Source: JBMNCQ01 sp049366715 (GTDB lineage Bacteria; Bacillota; Peptococcia; Peptococcales; BICA1-8). From it: a stretch of 64,000 nt of DNA. The position numbers and the translations under genes were made by a program. The DNA is taken from positions 193,473-257,472 of the forward strand of contig JBMNCQ010000054.1 in NCBI GenBank assembly GCA_049366715.1. Direction: 5' to 3'. Positions 41,255 to 49,954 of the stretch are shown here, piece by piece. The first letter of the stretch is position 1. The number at the start of each line of letters is the position of its first letter. The notes beneath the pieces are model-generated. The model was given only the letters and a program-made list of their open reading frames with translations. It ran no database searches and had not been told where the DNA came from.

Positions 41255-42562
41255 TTGACAAAAAAATTAGGAGCATTAGTAATAATACTGGTATTCATGG
41301 TTCTATTGGTTTCACCTGTGATTGCTGCTCCGGCTAGGCTGGTTATGATAGTACCCATAGAAAAAACGGTAGAGCAGGGTTTGGCTTCTTTTGTAGAAAG
41401 AGCCTTTCAGGAAGCTGAGAAGGAGAATGCAGATTTGATCATTGTTGAACTGGATACTCCCGGAGGATTAATAGATGCAGCTAAGGAAATCAAAGACGCG
41501 ATTATGAACTCCAAAATACCTACGGCTGCACTGATAAAAAGCCAGGCTTTATCGGCAGGTTCCTACATTGCTCTGGCCTGCGATCATATTGCTATGCAGC
41601 CGGGAACAACCATCGGTGATGCCGAACCTAGAGTAGGCGGGGAGCGGGCCGATGAGAAGATTCTTTCTGCTTGGCGGGAAGAACTGGCAACTGTTGCCGA
41701 AGCCCATGGACGGGACCCGGAAATCGCCAGGGCTTTTGCCGATCGGGATATGGAAATAGCAGGAATAGTGAATAAAGATAAATTATTAACCCTTACCCCT
41801 AAAGATGCTGTTAGGTTGGGAATGGCTGATTATCAGGTGGCCGACCGGGAAGAGTTACTGGGTATTTTAGGTTTGGAAGATGCCCGGCTTATTTCTGCCG
41901 ATCCTACTGTTGCTGAGAAGGTCTCCCGCTTCGTTACAAATCCTTATGTGGCCCCGGTGCTTTTAACGATAGGAATTGCCGGAATAGTTATCGAAATTAT
42001 GACTGTTGGTTTTGGTATTTTCGGTTTAATCGGTCTGTCCTCTTTAGCTCTGTTTTTTGGTGGACATCTCATAGCCGGCTTTTCCGGCTGGGAAGCGGTA
42101 CTTTTGTTTCTTTTGGGACTAATCCTGATGGTCATTGAAGCTTTTGTACCCGGCTTTGGCATTTTTGGTATTGGCGGGCTCCTGGCTTTTATTACCAGTA
42201 TTTTCTTAGTTTCCCCGGGATTTGAAGCTGCTCTGATTTCTCTGACGATTGCCATAATCGGGACGGTTGTTCTGGTATTGGTAAGTATGAGATTCCTTAC
42301 TACCCGTAATTTTTGGAAAAGAATTATTCTGGGCAATAAACTGGTTACCGAAGATGGCTATATAGCCAGCCGGCAGGATTTAAGCCAGTATATAGGAGAA
42401 GAAGGAAAAGCCTTAACAGTTTTACGCCCGGCGGGTACGGTGGAATTGGAACGAGGTTTAAGGCTGGATGTTGTGTCGGGAGGAGAATATATAGAAAAAG
42501 AAAGCAGGGTTAGAATAATAAAGGTGGAAGGTAATAGGGTAATTGTAAGAAAAATTGATTAA
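41255..42562 (+). CDS. NfeD family protein with ClpP-like serine protease domain
   Basis: A 435-residue membrane protein (YqeZ/NfeD1b type). An N-terminal signal/anchor helix precedes a ClpP-like protease domain (about 25-225) with the nucleophile region SQALSAGSYIALACDHIAM and the DTPGGLIDAA loop. Four to five membrane helices follow, and a C-terminal soluble OB-fold NfeD domain (about 370-435). It forms an operon with the flotillin-like floA in most Bacillota, as here (12-nt gap). TTG 41255 is preferred since AAGGGG is 8 nt upstream; TTG 41222 is in frame. Confidence 0.93.
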   Translation: MTKKLGALVIILVFMVLLVSPVIAAPARLVMIVPIEKTVEQGLASFVERAFQEAEKENADLIIVELDTPGGLIDAAKEIKDAIMNSKIPTAALIKSQALSAGSYIALACDHIAMQPGTTIGDAEPRVGGERADEKILSAWREELATVAEAHGRDPEIARAFADRDMEIAGIVNKDKLLTLTPKDAVRLGMADYQVADREELLGILGLEDARLISADPTVAEKVSRFVTNPYVAPVLLTIGIAGIVIEIMTVGFGIFGLIGLSSLALFFGGHLIAGFSGWEAVLLFLLGLILMVIEAFVPGFGIFGIGGLLAFITSIFLVSPGFEAALISLTIAIIGTVVLVLVSMRFLTTRNFWKRIILGNKLVTEDGYIASRQDLSQYIGEEGKALTVLRPAGTVELERGLRLDVVSGGEYIEKESRVRIIKVEGNRVIVRKID

Positions 42563-42574
42563 AGGAGGAAACAT

Positions 42575-43561
42575 ATGTTTTTTGAATTGTCATTGTTAGT
42601 CATGTTTGTGTTCATTATTTTAGCGGTAGTTATTTTATTGACTTTTATTCCTATAGGGCTATGGATTTCGGCTTTAGCAGCAGGAGTAAAAGTAGGTCTG
42701 TTTACCCTCATCGGTATGCGCCTGCGGAGAGTAACACCCTCCAAAATTGTTATGCCGCTGATTAAAGCGGTAAAGGCAGGGCTGGATTTAGATACTTCTA
42801 AATTAGAGGCTCATTATTTGGCAGGGGGTAATGTCGACAGGGTTGTTGATGCTTTAATCGCAGCTCAAAGGGCCGGGATAGATTTAAATTTCTCCCGGGC
42901 AGCCGCTATAGATTTAGCGGGGAGAAACGTGAAAGAGGCCGTTACGGTATCTGTAACACCTAAAGTTATTGAGACCCCTGTAGTTGCTGCTATGGCTAAG
43001 GACGGCATCCAGGTAAAGGCAACTGCCCGGGTTACCGTACGGGCCAATATTGAGCGTTTAGTAGGGGGCGCAGGTGAAGAAACCATTATTGCCCGGGTTG
43101 GAGAAGGTATTGTTACGACTATAGGTAGTGCGGTTTCCCATAAAAATGTTTTGGAAAATCCCGACAGTATCTCTAAGACTGTTTTAGCCAAAGGTTTAGA
43201 TGCCGGTACGGCTTTTGAAATATTATCTATTGATATAGCTGATGTTGATGTAGGTAAAAACATTGGCGCCGAATTGCAAACCGACCAGGCAGAAGCCGAT
43301 AAGAAAATTGCTCAGGCTAAAGCTGAGGAGCGGAGAGCAATGGCAGTAGCTCAGGAACAGGAGATGAGAGCCAAAGTTCAGGAAATGAGAGCTAAGGTTG
43401 TAGAAGCGGAAGCAGATGTTCCCAGAGCTATGGCGCAAGCTTTAAAAGAAGGCAAACTGGGTGTCATGGATTATTATAACATGCAAAATATTTTAGCTGA
43501 TACTTCCATGCGGGAAAATATTGCAAAAACAACCGGCCAGGAAAATCCTGCCCAAGAGTAA
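42575..43561 (+). CDS. floA: Flotillin-like protein FloA
   Basis: A 328-residue SPFH/flotillin scaffold protein of functional membrane microdomains (YqfA). One N-terminal membrane hairpin (about 4-45), the SPFH region (VSVTPKVIETPVVAAMAKDG, TARVTVRANIERLVGGAGEE) and a C-terminal coiled coil rich in Ala/Glu/Met (KIAQAKAEERRAMAVAQEQE). AAAGGAGG precedes the ATG. Full length and paired with nfeD upstream. Confidence 0.97.
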   Translation: MFFELSLLVMFVFIILAVVILLTFIPIGLWISALAAGVKVGLFTLIGMRLRRVTPSKIVMPLIKAVKAGLDLDTSKLEAHYLAGGNVDRVVDALIAAQRAGIDLNFSRAAAIDLAGRNVKEAVTVSVTPKVIETPVVAAMAKDGIQVKATARVTVRANIERLVGGAGEETIIARVGEGIVTTIGSAVSHKNVLENPDSISKTVLAKGLDAGTAFEILSIDIADVDVGKNIGAELQTDQAEADKKIAQAKAEERRAMAVAQEQEMRAKVQEMRAKVVEAEADVPRAMAQALKEGKLGVMDYYNMQNILADTSMRENIAKTTGQENPAQE

Positions 43562-43562
43562 C

Positions 43563-43583
43563 AAATAACAGTTAGCCGTTAGG
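43563..43583. repeat. Short 7-nt repeats after floA
   Basis: Three 7-mers AAATAAC, AGTTAGC, CGTTAGG. A weak member of the intergenic heptamer family. Confidence 0.35.
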
Positions 43584-43679
43584 AAGGAATTTGACATCTT
43601 TGGGATGTATTAAGCAGTAATACGAAAAAACAAACCCATTACGATCAATCATCATTTTACGGATGCTGTTAAAAATTAC

Positions 43680-44201
43680 GTGTTAGCGGATTGTGGTCGA
43701 AAGGTGGTGTTACTCCTGGATTTTAATTGGTTAGGAATATTGATCTTTCTCTGGTTTATATTTAAAGGTTTTAAAAGTAGCAATGATGCCAAGCGAAAAC
43801 GTGAAGAGCGGCGCAGGCAGGCTCCCGGCACGAAAAAGGAAGTGAAAAACCGGCCTTCTTCTCAATCAAGACGTCAGGTCAGTCCGCAACAAAAACAAGA
43901 ACCTGCACCTTCCTGGTTCCCTTTTGAGCTGCCTCAACAAGAGCCCAGGAATGAAGCACCGGTCAAGACAGAAAAAAGAGCAAAGAAAAAAATGGCGGAG
44001 AAACAATATCTGAGTGAAAAGGAACAACGGCCTCAAGAAGCGAGACCTTCAAATACTGCAGCGTCAGTTATTCAGCGACAGGAAGAACGCTGGAAGCAAA
44101 CAAAATATCCCGTGGATATTGACAGGAAGGCTGTTGTAAACGGGATTATCTGGTCAGAAATACTGGGACCACCCAGAGCCAAAAATAAATATATAAGATG
44201 A
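43680..44201 (+). CDS. Membrane-anchored basic protein of unknown function
   Basis: Up to 173 residues. One hydrophobic helix (LLLDFNWLGILIFLWFIF) is followed by a long, highly charged, disordered segment rich in Lys, Arg, Gln, Pro and Glu, and a more ordered end (RKAVVNGIIWSEILGPPRAK). The position downstream of floA is where B. subtilis has the unrelated small gene yqfB. The start is uncertain: GTG 43680 and 43707 are in frame, but the best ribosome binding site (AAGGTGG) is 8 nt ahead of CTG 43716, giving MDFNWLGILIF. A terminator follows directly. Confidence 0.7.
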   Translation: MLADCGRKVVLLLDFNWLGILIFLWFIFKGFKSSNDAKRKREERRRQAPGTKKEVKNRPSSQSRRQVSPQQKQEPAPSWFPFELPQQEPRNEAPVKTEKRAKKKMAEKQYLSEKEQRPQEARPSNTAASVIQRQEERWKQTKYPVDIDRKAVVNGIIWSEILGPPRAKNKYIR

Positions 44202-44203
44202 AA

Positions 44204-44237
44204 AAAAACCCTGTTCCTGCGAGCAGGGTTTTTTTTT
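44204..44237 (+). terminator. Rho-independent terminator
   Basis: AAAAACCCTG pairs with CAGGGTTTTT, loop of 10 nt, followed by a run of T's. It ends the nfeD-floA transcript. The 260-bp gap to the next gene shows nothing else definite. Confidence 0.92.
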
Positions 44238-44465
44238 GTCACCGGGAACATACAGAGAATTGGTGGTTGAACTAACCGTTTATCAATTATGTATTTCCCG
44301 GACGTTTTTTGTTAGCTAAGTATAAATAAAACCTATTATCCTGAAAATAGTGATAGACTGCTTTGCGGTGGTTAAAGCTGATATCTGCGGTGAAGTGCGG
44401 AAACCGGAAATTAGAGAGAGGGTTTTCCTTATTTTAAATTAACAGAATAAGCCGGAGGAGTGGAC

Positions 44466-45239
44466 ATGAACCTATTTATAAAAATATTAGTGCAGACATG
44501 TATTGCATTTTTTACGATATTGGTATTAACAAGAATTCTTGGTAAACAGCAGCTGGCTCAATTGACCTATTATGAATACATTAACGGGATTACCTTTGGC
44601 TCTATTGCTGCCACGATGGCGACTGATACAGATCAGATTATGTGGCAGCATTTAGCCGGATTGATCTTTTTCGGTGTATTGACTTATTCGATGTCATATG
44701 TATCGTTAAAGAGCCGCCCTTTACGGAAAATTATCAGTGGTGAACCGGTAATAGTCGTGCAAAATGGCAAGATCCTGGAGAATAATCTAAAAAAAATGCG
44801 CTATGATCTTGATGAGCTCAATTCCGAACTCCGTTATAAAGGTATCTTTAATATTGCAGATGTAGAGTTTGCAATTATTGAGACGAGTGGTAAATTTAGT
44901 GTTTTGAAGAAAACGGATGCCGACGCCCTAACTCGCCGGGATCTGGAAATTGTTGCCCCTGCTGAAGGCTTACAAGTGGAGGTAATCGTTGATGGTCAGA
45001 TGATATATGCAAATTTAGTAAACATGGGTTTAGACGGTAAATGGCTGCTAAATCAGCTGGATATCAAAGGAATCAAACAGATTAAACAGGTCGCTTATGC
45101 CAGCATTGATGCCAATCATAATTTATATTTTGATCTATATCAAGATAAGATAGCAGGTCAGATAGATGTTTCTGATGATGCGAAAATTCCATTTTCTTTG
45201 GATTTTTTAGAGAGTGGTCAAAAAAATAAAAAAAATTAA
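44466..45239 (+). CDS. DUF421 membrane protein, YetF family
   Basis: A 257-residue protein with three N-terminal membrane helices (about 5-25, 35-55, 60-78) and a cytoplasmic DUF421 domain of two YetF-type repeats. The family pattern is LTRILGKQQLAQLTYYEYINGITFGSIAA and KPVIVVQNGKILENNLKKMR-like (here EPVIVVQNGKILENNLKKM). Members are linked to sporulation or spore membranes in bacilli; the biochemical role is unclear. ATG 44466 follows GGAGGAG by 5 nt; GTG 44460 is in frame. Confidence 0.9.
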   Translation: MNLFIKILVQTCIAFFTILVLTRILGKQQLAQLTYYEYINGITFGSIAATMATDTDQIMWQHLAGLIFFGVLTYSMSYVSLKSRPLRKIISGEPVIVVQNGKILENNLKKMRYDLDELNSELRYKGIFNIADVEFAIIETSGKFSVLKKTDADALTRRDLEIVAPAEGLQVEVIVDGQMIYANLVNMGLDGKWLLNQLDIKGIKQIKQVAYASIDANHNLYFDLYQDKIAGQIDVSDDAKIPFSLDFLESGQKNKKN

Positions 45240-45396
45240 TTCCCGGGGATATCCGGTATCTGTAATAAAAAAGGACGCAAAAATAAAGAGAGGGCAGTGC
45301 TAATTTCCCGGACAAATATTAAATCTATTGAATATTTTAGTAAAATGTGTAATAATTGTGAGTAATTGAGGATAATATAGGAGGTTTTGGTGTACT

Positions 45397-46892
45397 TTGG
45401 AAAGTTCTTATGTAGTTCCTGATTTTCAATCCTACCCCTTAACTATGATAGTAGAAAATTTCCTAGATCCCAATAGCTCCAAGTTAGTAAAAAGGATATC
45501 TATTGATATTATAGAGAAAGTGACCCAGGCTATTTTAATCATTGATAACCAAGGTACGATCATGTTAGTGAATAATGCTTTTTTTAAAATGACAAATGTA
45601 CTTGAGGCTGAAAAAGGCAGTAACTTTTTTCAATTCGAGGAATTAGACTTAAAAGAGGAAAATCTAATTAAAATTTTAGATTTTGGCATACCAATTTCCG
45701 GATGCCGTGATAATCTTTTACTCAATAATAGTTCTATACCGGTCAAAATTAACATTTATCCTATCTTTGGCTCTGATAAAAACAGGCTAGGGGCGGTTTG
45801 CATCATTAACGACATATCCAGTGATGTGAGTTATAACAGATTGCTGAAGCAATCGGAAATTGTCTTGAATACGATCAATACAGGGGTAATTTTAATTAAT
45901 AAAGATTTTAAAATAAGTATGATCAATAAACACATAGAAGAATGTCTGAACATTAAGCAACGTGATATCTTAGGACTGCCTTTTGACGTGTTGATGGATA
46001 ATTTCGATAATAAAAATCAATACATCTTACAATCATTGCAAAAACAAATAGACGTCAGAGATTTTGAAATTACTTTTGAAATAGATAATAAAAAGCATTT
46101 TTATATCTGTGATACCCATACATTGAAAACCGATGCCGATGAATTTGACGGAATAATTATTTTTTTGAAGAATATTACAAAAATAAAGGAAATCGAAATT
46201 CATCTGGCCAAAAGTGATAAATTATCTGTAATTGGGGAACTAGCGGCTGGTACGGCTCATGAAATCAGGAATCCTCTGACTACAGTTAGAGGATTCGTTC
46301 AATTAATACATCAAAAAGCCCGCAAGATAAATATAGATTTATTTGATACTTATGTAGACTTAATCTAAAAGAAATAGACCGTGTCAATCACATCATTAGT
46401 GAATTTTTAAATTTAGCGAAACCTAAGGAGATAAAGATTGAAGAATTAGATATTAATACACTCTTAAATGAAGTTATGTTTTTAATGGAAAATGAAGCGC
46501 TTCATAAAAGTGTCGTTATTGAAACGGATTTTTTCCCGTCCCTGCCTCCGGTGATGGGCGATAGGAACCAGTTAACACAGGTGATATTAAATATCGTAAA
46601 TAATGCTTTTCAGGCTATGGAAGAAAAAGGGCTGCTCTTAATTAAAACCGGTATCTCAGCGGATAAGTCGCAAGTCATAATTAATTTTATTGATAATGGT
46701 AAAGGAATACCGGAAGAGATTATCGATAAAATATTTGATCCTTTTGTTAGTAATAAAGAAGGAGGGACCGGGCTGGGATTAGCCATTTCCAACAGGATTA
46801 TTACCGATCATAAGGGGGAGTTAAAGGTGTCTAGTAAGCCCGGGGAAGGAACAAACTTTTCTGTGATATTACCGGGTATAACAACACTATAA
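45397..46892 (+). pseudogene. PAS sensor histidine kinase with one-base frameshift
   Basis: A soluble kinase resembling sporulation (KinA/KinE-type) kinases: two PAS domains (about 25-150 and 160-270), the HisKA helix with the phospho-acceptor His in GTAHEIRNPLTTVRGFVQL, then the ATPase domain (NNAFQAM, FIDNGKGIP, GGTGLGLAISNRI). The frame breaks near 46366, where ATCTAAAAGAAATAGACC should read ATCTTAAAAGAAATAGACC (LILKEIDRVNHIISEFLNLA). The rest continues in frame to 46892. One T restores a protein of about 498 residues. It could be a real null allele or a base-calling error. No regulator gene is adjacent, as usual for Spo0F/Spo0A kinases. TTG start. Confidence 0.85.
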
Positions 46893-46978
46893 AAATTTTT
46901 AATAAAGAATTGTTAGCTTTTACCAACCCTTTAATAATTCTATTATGCCCCAGGATTTTATTTTTGGAGAATACAAAG

Positions 46979-47006
46979 GCAGCCCGCTGATGGGCTTCTT
47001 TTTTTA
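46979..47006 (+). terminator. Terminator after the PAS kinase
   Basis: AGCCC-GCTGAT-GGGCT followed by TCTTTTTTT, about 90 bp after the kinase stop. Confidence 0.8.
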
Positions 47007-47061
47007 ATTGATTAAGAAAAAATTAGTGTACCGAACAGAAACTTGTAAATAGGTTCGAAGA

Positions 47062-47089
47062 GTTGCGAGTAACTAGTAAGCATAACCCC
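47062..47089. repeat. Degenerate 7-nt repeats upstream of yqfC
   Basis: GAGTTGC, GAGTAAC, TAGTAAG, CATAACC: four consecutive 7-mers, again in an intergenic gap. Confidence 0.4.
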
Positions 47090-47132
47090 TTATTCCCCGG
47101 CATAAATTTATTAGGAAAGAGGGGGATTTTTT

Positions 47133-47414
47133 ATGCCTTTTACCGATAAATACAAAATAAAGCAAAGGTTCTCTAATGTACTGGATATTCCGAAGGATGT
47201 GATGTTGGATTTACCCAAGATGACGATTATCGGTGATATTCAAATATATATTGAAAATCATAGGGGTATTATTGAATATACCGGTGAACAGATCCGTTTA
47301 AGCACTTCTTTGGGGGAGCTGATCATAAAGGGGGAAGATTTAGTTTTACGTAACATTAATATTGAGGAAGTATATCTTGACGGGCGGATAAAAAGTATAG
47401 AGTATGCCCGATAA
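47133..47414 (+). CDS. yqfC: Sporulation protein YqfC
   Basis: A 93-residue protein of the YqfC family, made in the mother cell under sigma-E in bacilli. Recognised by LDIPKDVMLDLPKMTIIGDI, QIYIENHRGIIEYTGEQIRL and the closing region GELIIKGEDLVLRNINIEEV. It always neighbours yqfD, as here. GGGGG precedes the ATG. Molecular function is not known. Confidence 0.94.
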   Translation: MPFTDKYKIKQRFSNVLDIPKDVMLDLPKMTIIGDIQIYIENHRGIIEYTGEQIRLSTSLGELIIKGEDLVLRNINIEEVYLDGRIKSIEYAR

Positions 47415-47571
47415 GATCTCCCAAGGTGTCTGGGGATATGCTGTTGCCTTTAACGAAAAACAGGAGAGAGCGTCTAGGAAATATCGACGTGTAAGATATA
47501 TTTTAAGATGATCATGAGCTGCTGCAGAGACAGACGGCAGCGCATTTAATTATACACAGGAGGCGAATAGG

Positions 47572-48801
47572 TTGAGATGGTATTCCTATTTAGTAGGTTA
47601 CTTAATCGTTATAATTGAATGTCAATTTCCCGAAAAAGTGATTAATATGGCAATGACCCGGGGAATTTTTTTATGGGATATTATGCATATTGGTGAGCGT
47701 AAAATAATTCTTAAAGTAAGATTACATGCTTTTAAGCCTTTGGCACGCATTACGCGCAAATGCGGCGGTCGTATTCAGATTAAAGGACGGGAGGGTCTGC
47801 CTTTTCAGATTAAGCATATCAAACGAAGAAAAACCCTGGCTTTAGGAGGAATTTTATTTTTATTGAGCTTATATATTTTAAGTTCTTTTGTCTGGGTAGT
47901 TGAAGTTAGCGGAAATGAAGATCTGACTGCCGCTAAAATAAAAGAAATTGCAGCCCGGCATGGTTTGAAAGCCGGGGCGGTAATTAAAAGAATCGATTTG
48001 GATAAAATTGAAGAAGAAATGCTGGATTCTCATCCCAAATTGGCCTGGGTAGGGATCAGTATCCAGGGAACAAAAGTTACGATAGAAATTTCGGAAAAAG
48101 TATTAATACCGGAAACAGATGAGACCAAAATTGCTCATATAGTGGCGAAAGAAGCGGGTGTCATCAAAGAAATGCTTGTATTAATAGGGACCCCTCTGGT
48201 TAAAGAAGGAGATAAAGTACACCAGGGTCAAATTCTAATATCGGGTATGGTTTATCCCGAGATATTTTTAAATGATGATGGAACCTATGGGCATGGAGGA
48301 AACCCGGATCTTGTCAGGGCCAAAGGTGTGGTTAGGGCCAATGTGTCCCATATTACGCAAGGAGATTGCCCCGTAGAAGAAAGAAAAAGGATTACTACGG
48401 GCCTGGAAAGCCGGCAAGTTATTTTAAAAGTAGGCCGGAAGCAGTTTGTCGTACAGGGGCCCCAAGCCGTTCCTTTTCAATATTATCAATTAGAAACCCA
48501 TGTAGAACCTTTTCATTGGAGGAATATAAAGCTGCCTGTCGAATTAGTTACCAATATCTATCTTGAAGAAAAGCAAATAATTAATAAATATGGTTTAGAA
48601 GGAGCCTATCAGGAAGCAGTAAAACGGGCAGAAGATAATTTAACCTTGAAATTACCGGAGGATATTAAAATTTTAAATAAATCCGTGGAGTTAATTTCGC
48701 CGCAAGATAATAAAATCGTAACTGTAGAGGTAACCTGGGAATGTCTGGAGGATATTGCTGTTCCTTTATTGATTTCCACCGACAATATTGGCGATTCTTG
48801 A
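47572..48801 (+). CDS. yqfD: Stage IV sporulation protein YqfD
   Basis: A 409-residue membrane protein. The N-terminal cytoplasmic part (about 1-85) contains IKGREGLPFQIKHIKRRK, a membrane helix spans about 90-110, and a large outer-side domain follows with a POTRA-like stretch (VSGNEDLTAAKIKEIAARHG) and the conserved EAGVIKEMLVLIGTPLVKEG region. In B. subtilis it is needed at sporulation stage IV. TTG start with AGGAGG upstream. Together with yqfC it argues for a spore-forming host. Confidence 0.94.
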   Translation: MRWYSYLVGYLIVIIECQFPEKVINMAMTRGIFLWDIMHIGERKIILKVRLHAFKPLARITRKCGGRIQIKGREGLPFQIKHIKRRKTLALGGILFLLSLYILSSFVWVVEVSGNEDLTAAKIKEIAARHGLKAGAVIKRIDLDKIEEEMLDSHPKLAWVGISIQGTKVTIEISEKVLIPETDETKIAHIVAKEAGVIKEMLVLIGTPLVKEGDKVHQGQILISGMVYPEIFLNDDGTYGHGGNPDLVRAKGVVRANVSHITQGDCPVEERKRITTGLESRQVILKVGRKQFVVQGPQAVPFQYYQLETHVEPFHWRNIKLPVELVTNIYLEEKQIINKYGLEGAYQEAVKRAEDNLTLKLPEDIKILNKSVELISPQDNKIVTVEVTWECLEDIAVPLLISTDNIGDS

Positions 48802-48972
48802 TCTAATAAGGTATAATGAATCAAGCACATCTATTGGCTTATTTAGCTATTCGTTTATACATCTATCCACCGGGGAATTTTATTTTCCGGCTTAACATGA
48901 TATCGTAAAAGCAAAGTGCTTTGTGAACTTACGGATGGTTATTCGTCACTACAATAGGGGGTATATAATAGA

Positions 48973-49950
48973 TTGTCCAATCAACATCAGGCAAGGATAG
49001 CTTTAAAAGATAATAATCAAGCTGCCATACTTTTTGGTATGCAGGATATGCATTTGAAGTTTATTGAGAAGAACATTTCCGCTAAGATTGTGGCCCGCAG
49101 CGATGAGATAATTATGACAGGTACTGAAGAAGAGGTGCTTTTTGCTAAACAGTTATTTGAGCATTTAATTGAGTTATTAAATAACGGTAAGATGATAAAT
49201 GTTGCCGATATTAATTATGCTTTAAGTATTCTTTCCCAGGAACCGGAGGAGAAAGTATCTGAATACTTATCGGAAACCTTGCAGGTTACCGCACGGGGAA
49301 AACAGATCCGGCCTAAGACAATAGGACAATATAAATATGTTAAAGCCCTTAGGGAGAATGATATTGTATTTGGAATCGGGCCTGCCGGCACGGGTAAAAC
49401 ATACCTGGCGGTAGTAATGGCAATTAAAGCTTTACGCAATAAAGATGTTCAACGTATTATTTTAACAAGACCGGCTGTAGAGGCCGGAGAAAAATTAGGA
49501 TTTTTGCCGGGGGATCTGCAGGATAAAGTAGACCCGTATTTACGGCCTTTGTATGATAGTTTGTATGATATTTTGGGAATTGAAACTGCTCAGAGATATA
49601 TGGAAAAAAGGATAATTGAGATTGCGCCTTTAGCATATATGAGAGGCCGGACTCTTGATGACTCCTTTATTATACTGGATGAAGCACAAAATACTACCCC
49701 GGAGCAGATGAAGATGTTTTTAACCCGGATCGGTTTTGGATCCAAAGCGGTAGTAACCGGTGATATAACTCAGGTTGATTTACCCAGGAATAATGAATCG
49801 GGACTTATCCTGGTGCAAAGAATTCTGCAATCAGTGCCCGAAATAAGTTTTCAATATTTAACCCGGGCCGATGTAGTGAGACATCCCGTAGTTTCCAAAA
49901 TAATAGCAGCTTATGAGTTATATCAAAATGAGGTAGAAGAAAGGAGGTAA
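48973..49950 (+). CDS. phoH: PhoH-like ATPase
   Basis: A 325-residue P-loop ATPase. An N-terminal KH-like part (about 1-105) precedes the PhoH domain with Walker A GPAGTGKTYLA, Walker B FIILDEAQN and the arginine-containing motif RGRTLDD. Probably works in RNA metabolism: in Bacillota it precedes ybeY, as here. TTG 48973 with GGGGG upstream at a rather long spacing. It is 4 nt from the next gene. Confidence 0.95.
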   Translation: MSNQHQARIALKDNNQAAILFGMQDMHLKFIEKNISAKIVARSDEIIMTGTEEEVLFAKQLFEHLIELLNNGKMINVADINYALSILSQEPEEKVSEYLSETLQVTARGKQIRPKTIGQYKYVKALRENDIVFGIGPAGTGKTYLAVVMAIKALRNKDVQRIILTRPAVEAGEKLGFLPGDLQDKVDPYLRPLYDSLYDILGIETAQRYMEKRIIEIAPLAYMRGRTLDDSFIILDEAQNTTPEQMKMFLTRIGFGSKAVVTGDITQVDLPRNNESGLILVQRILQSVPEISFQYLTRADVVRHPVVSKIIAAYELYQNEVEERR

Positions 49951-49954
49951 CTCC

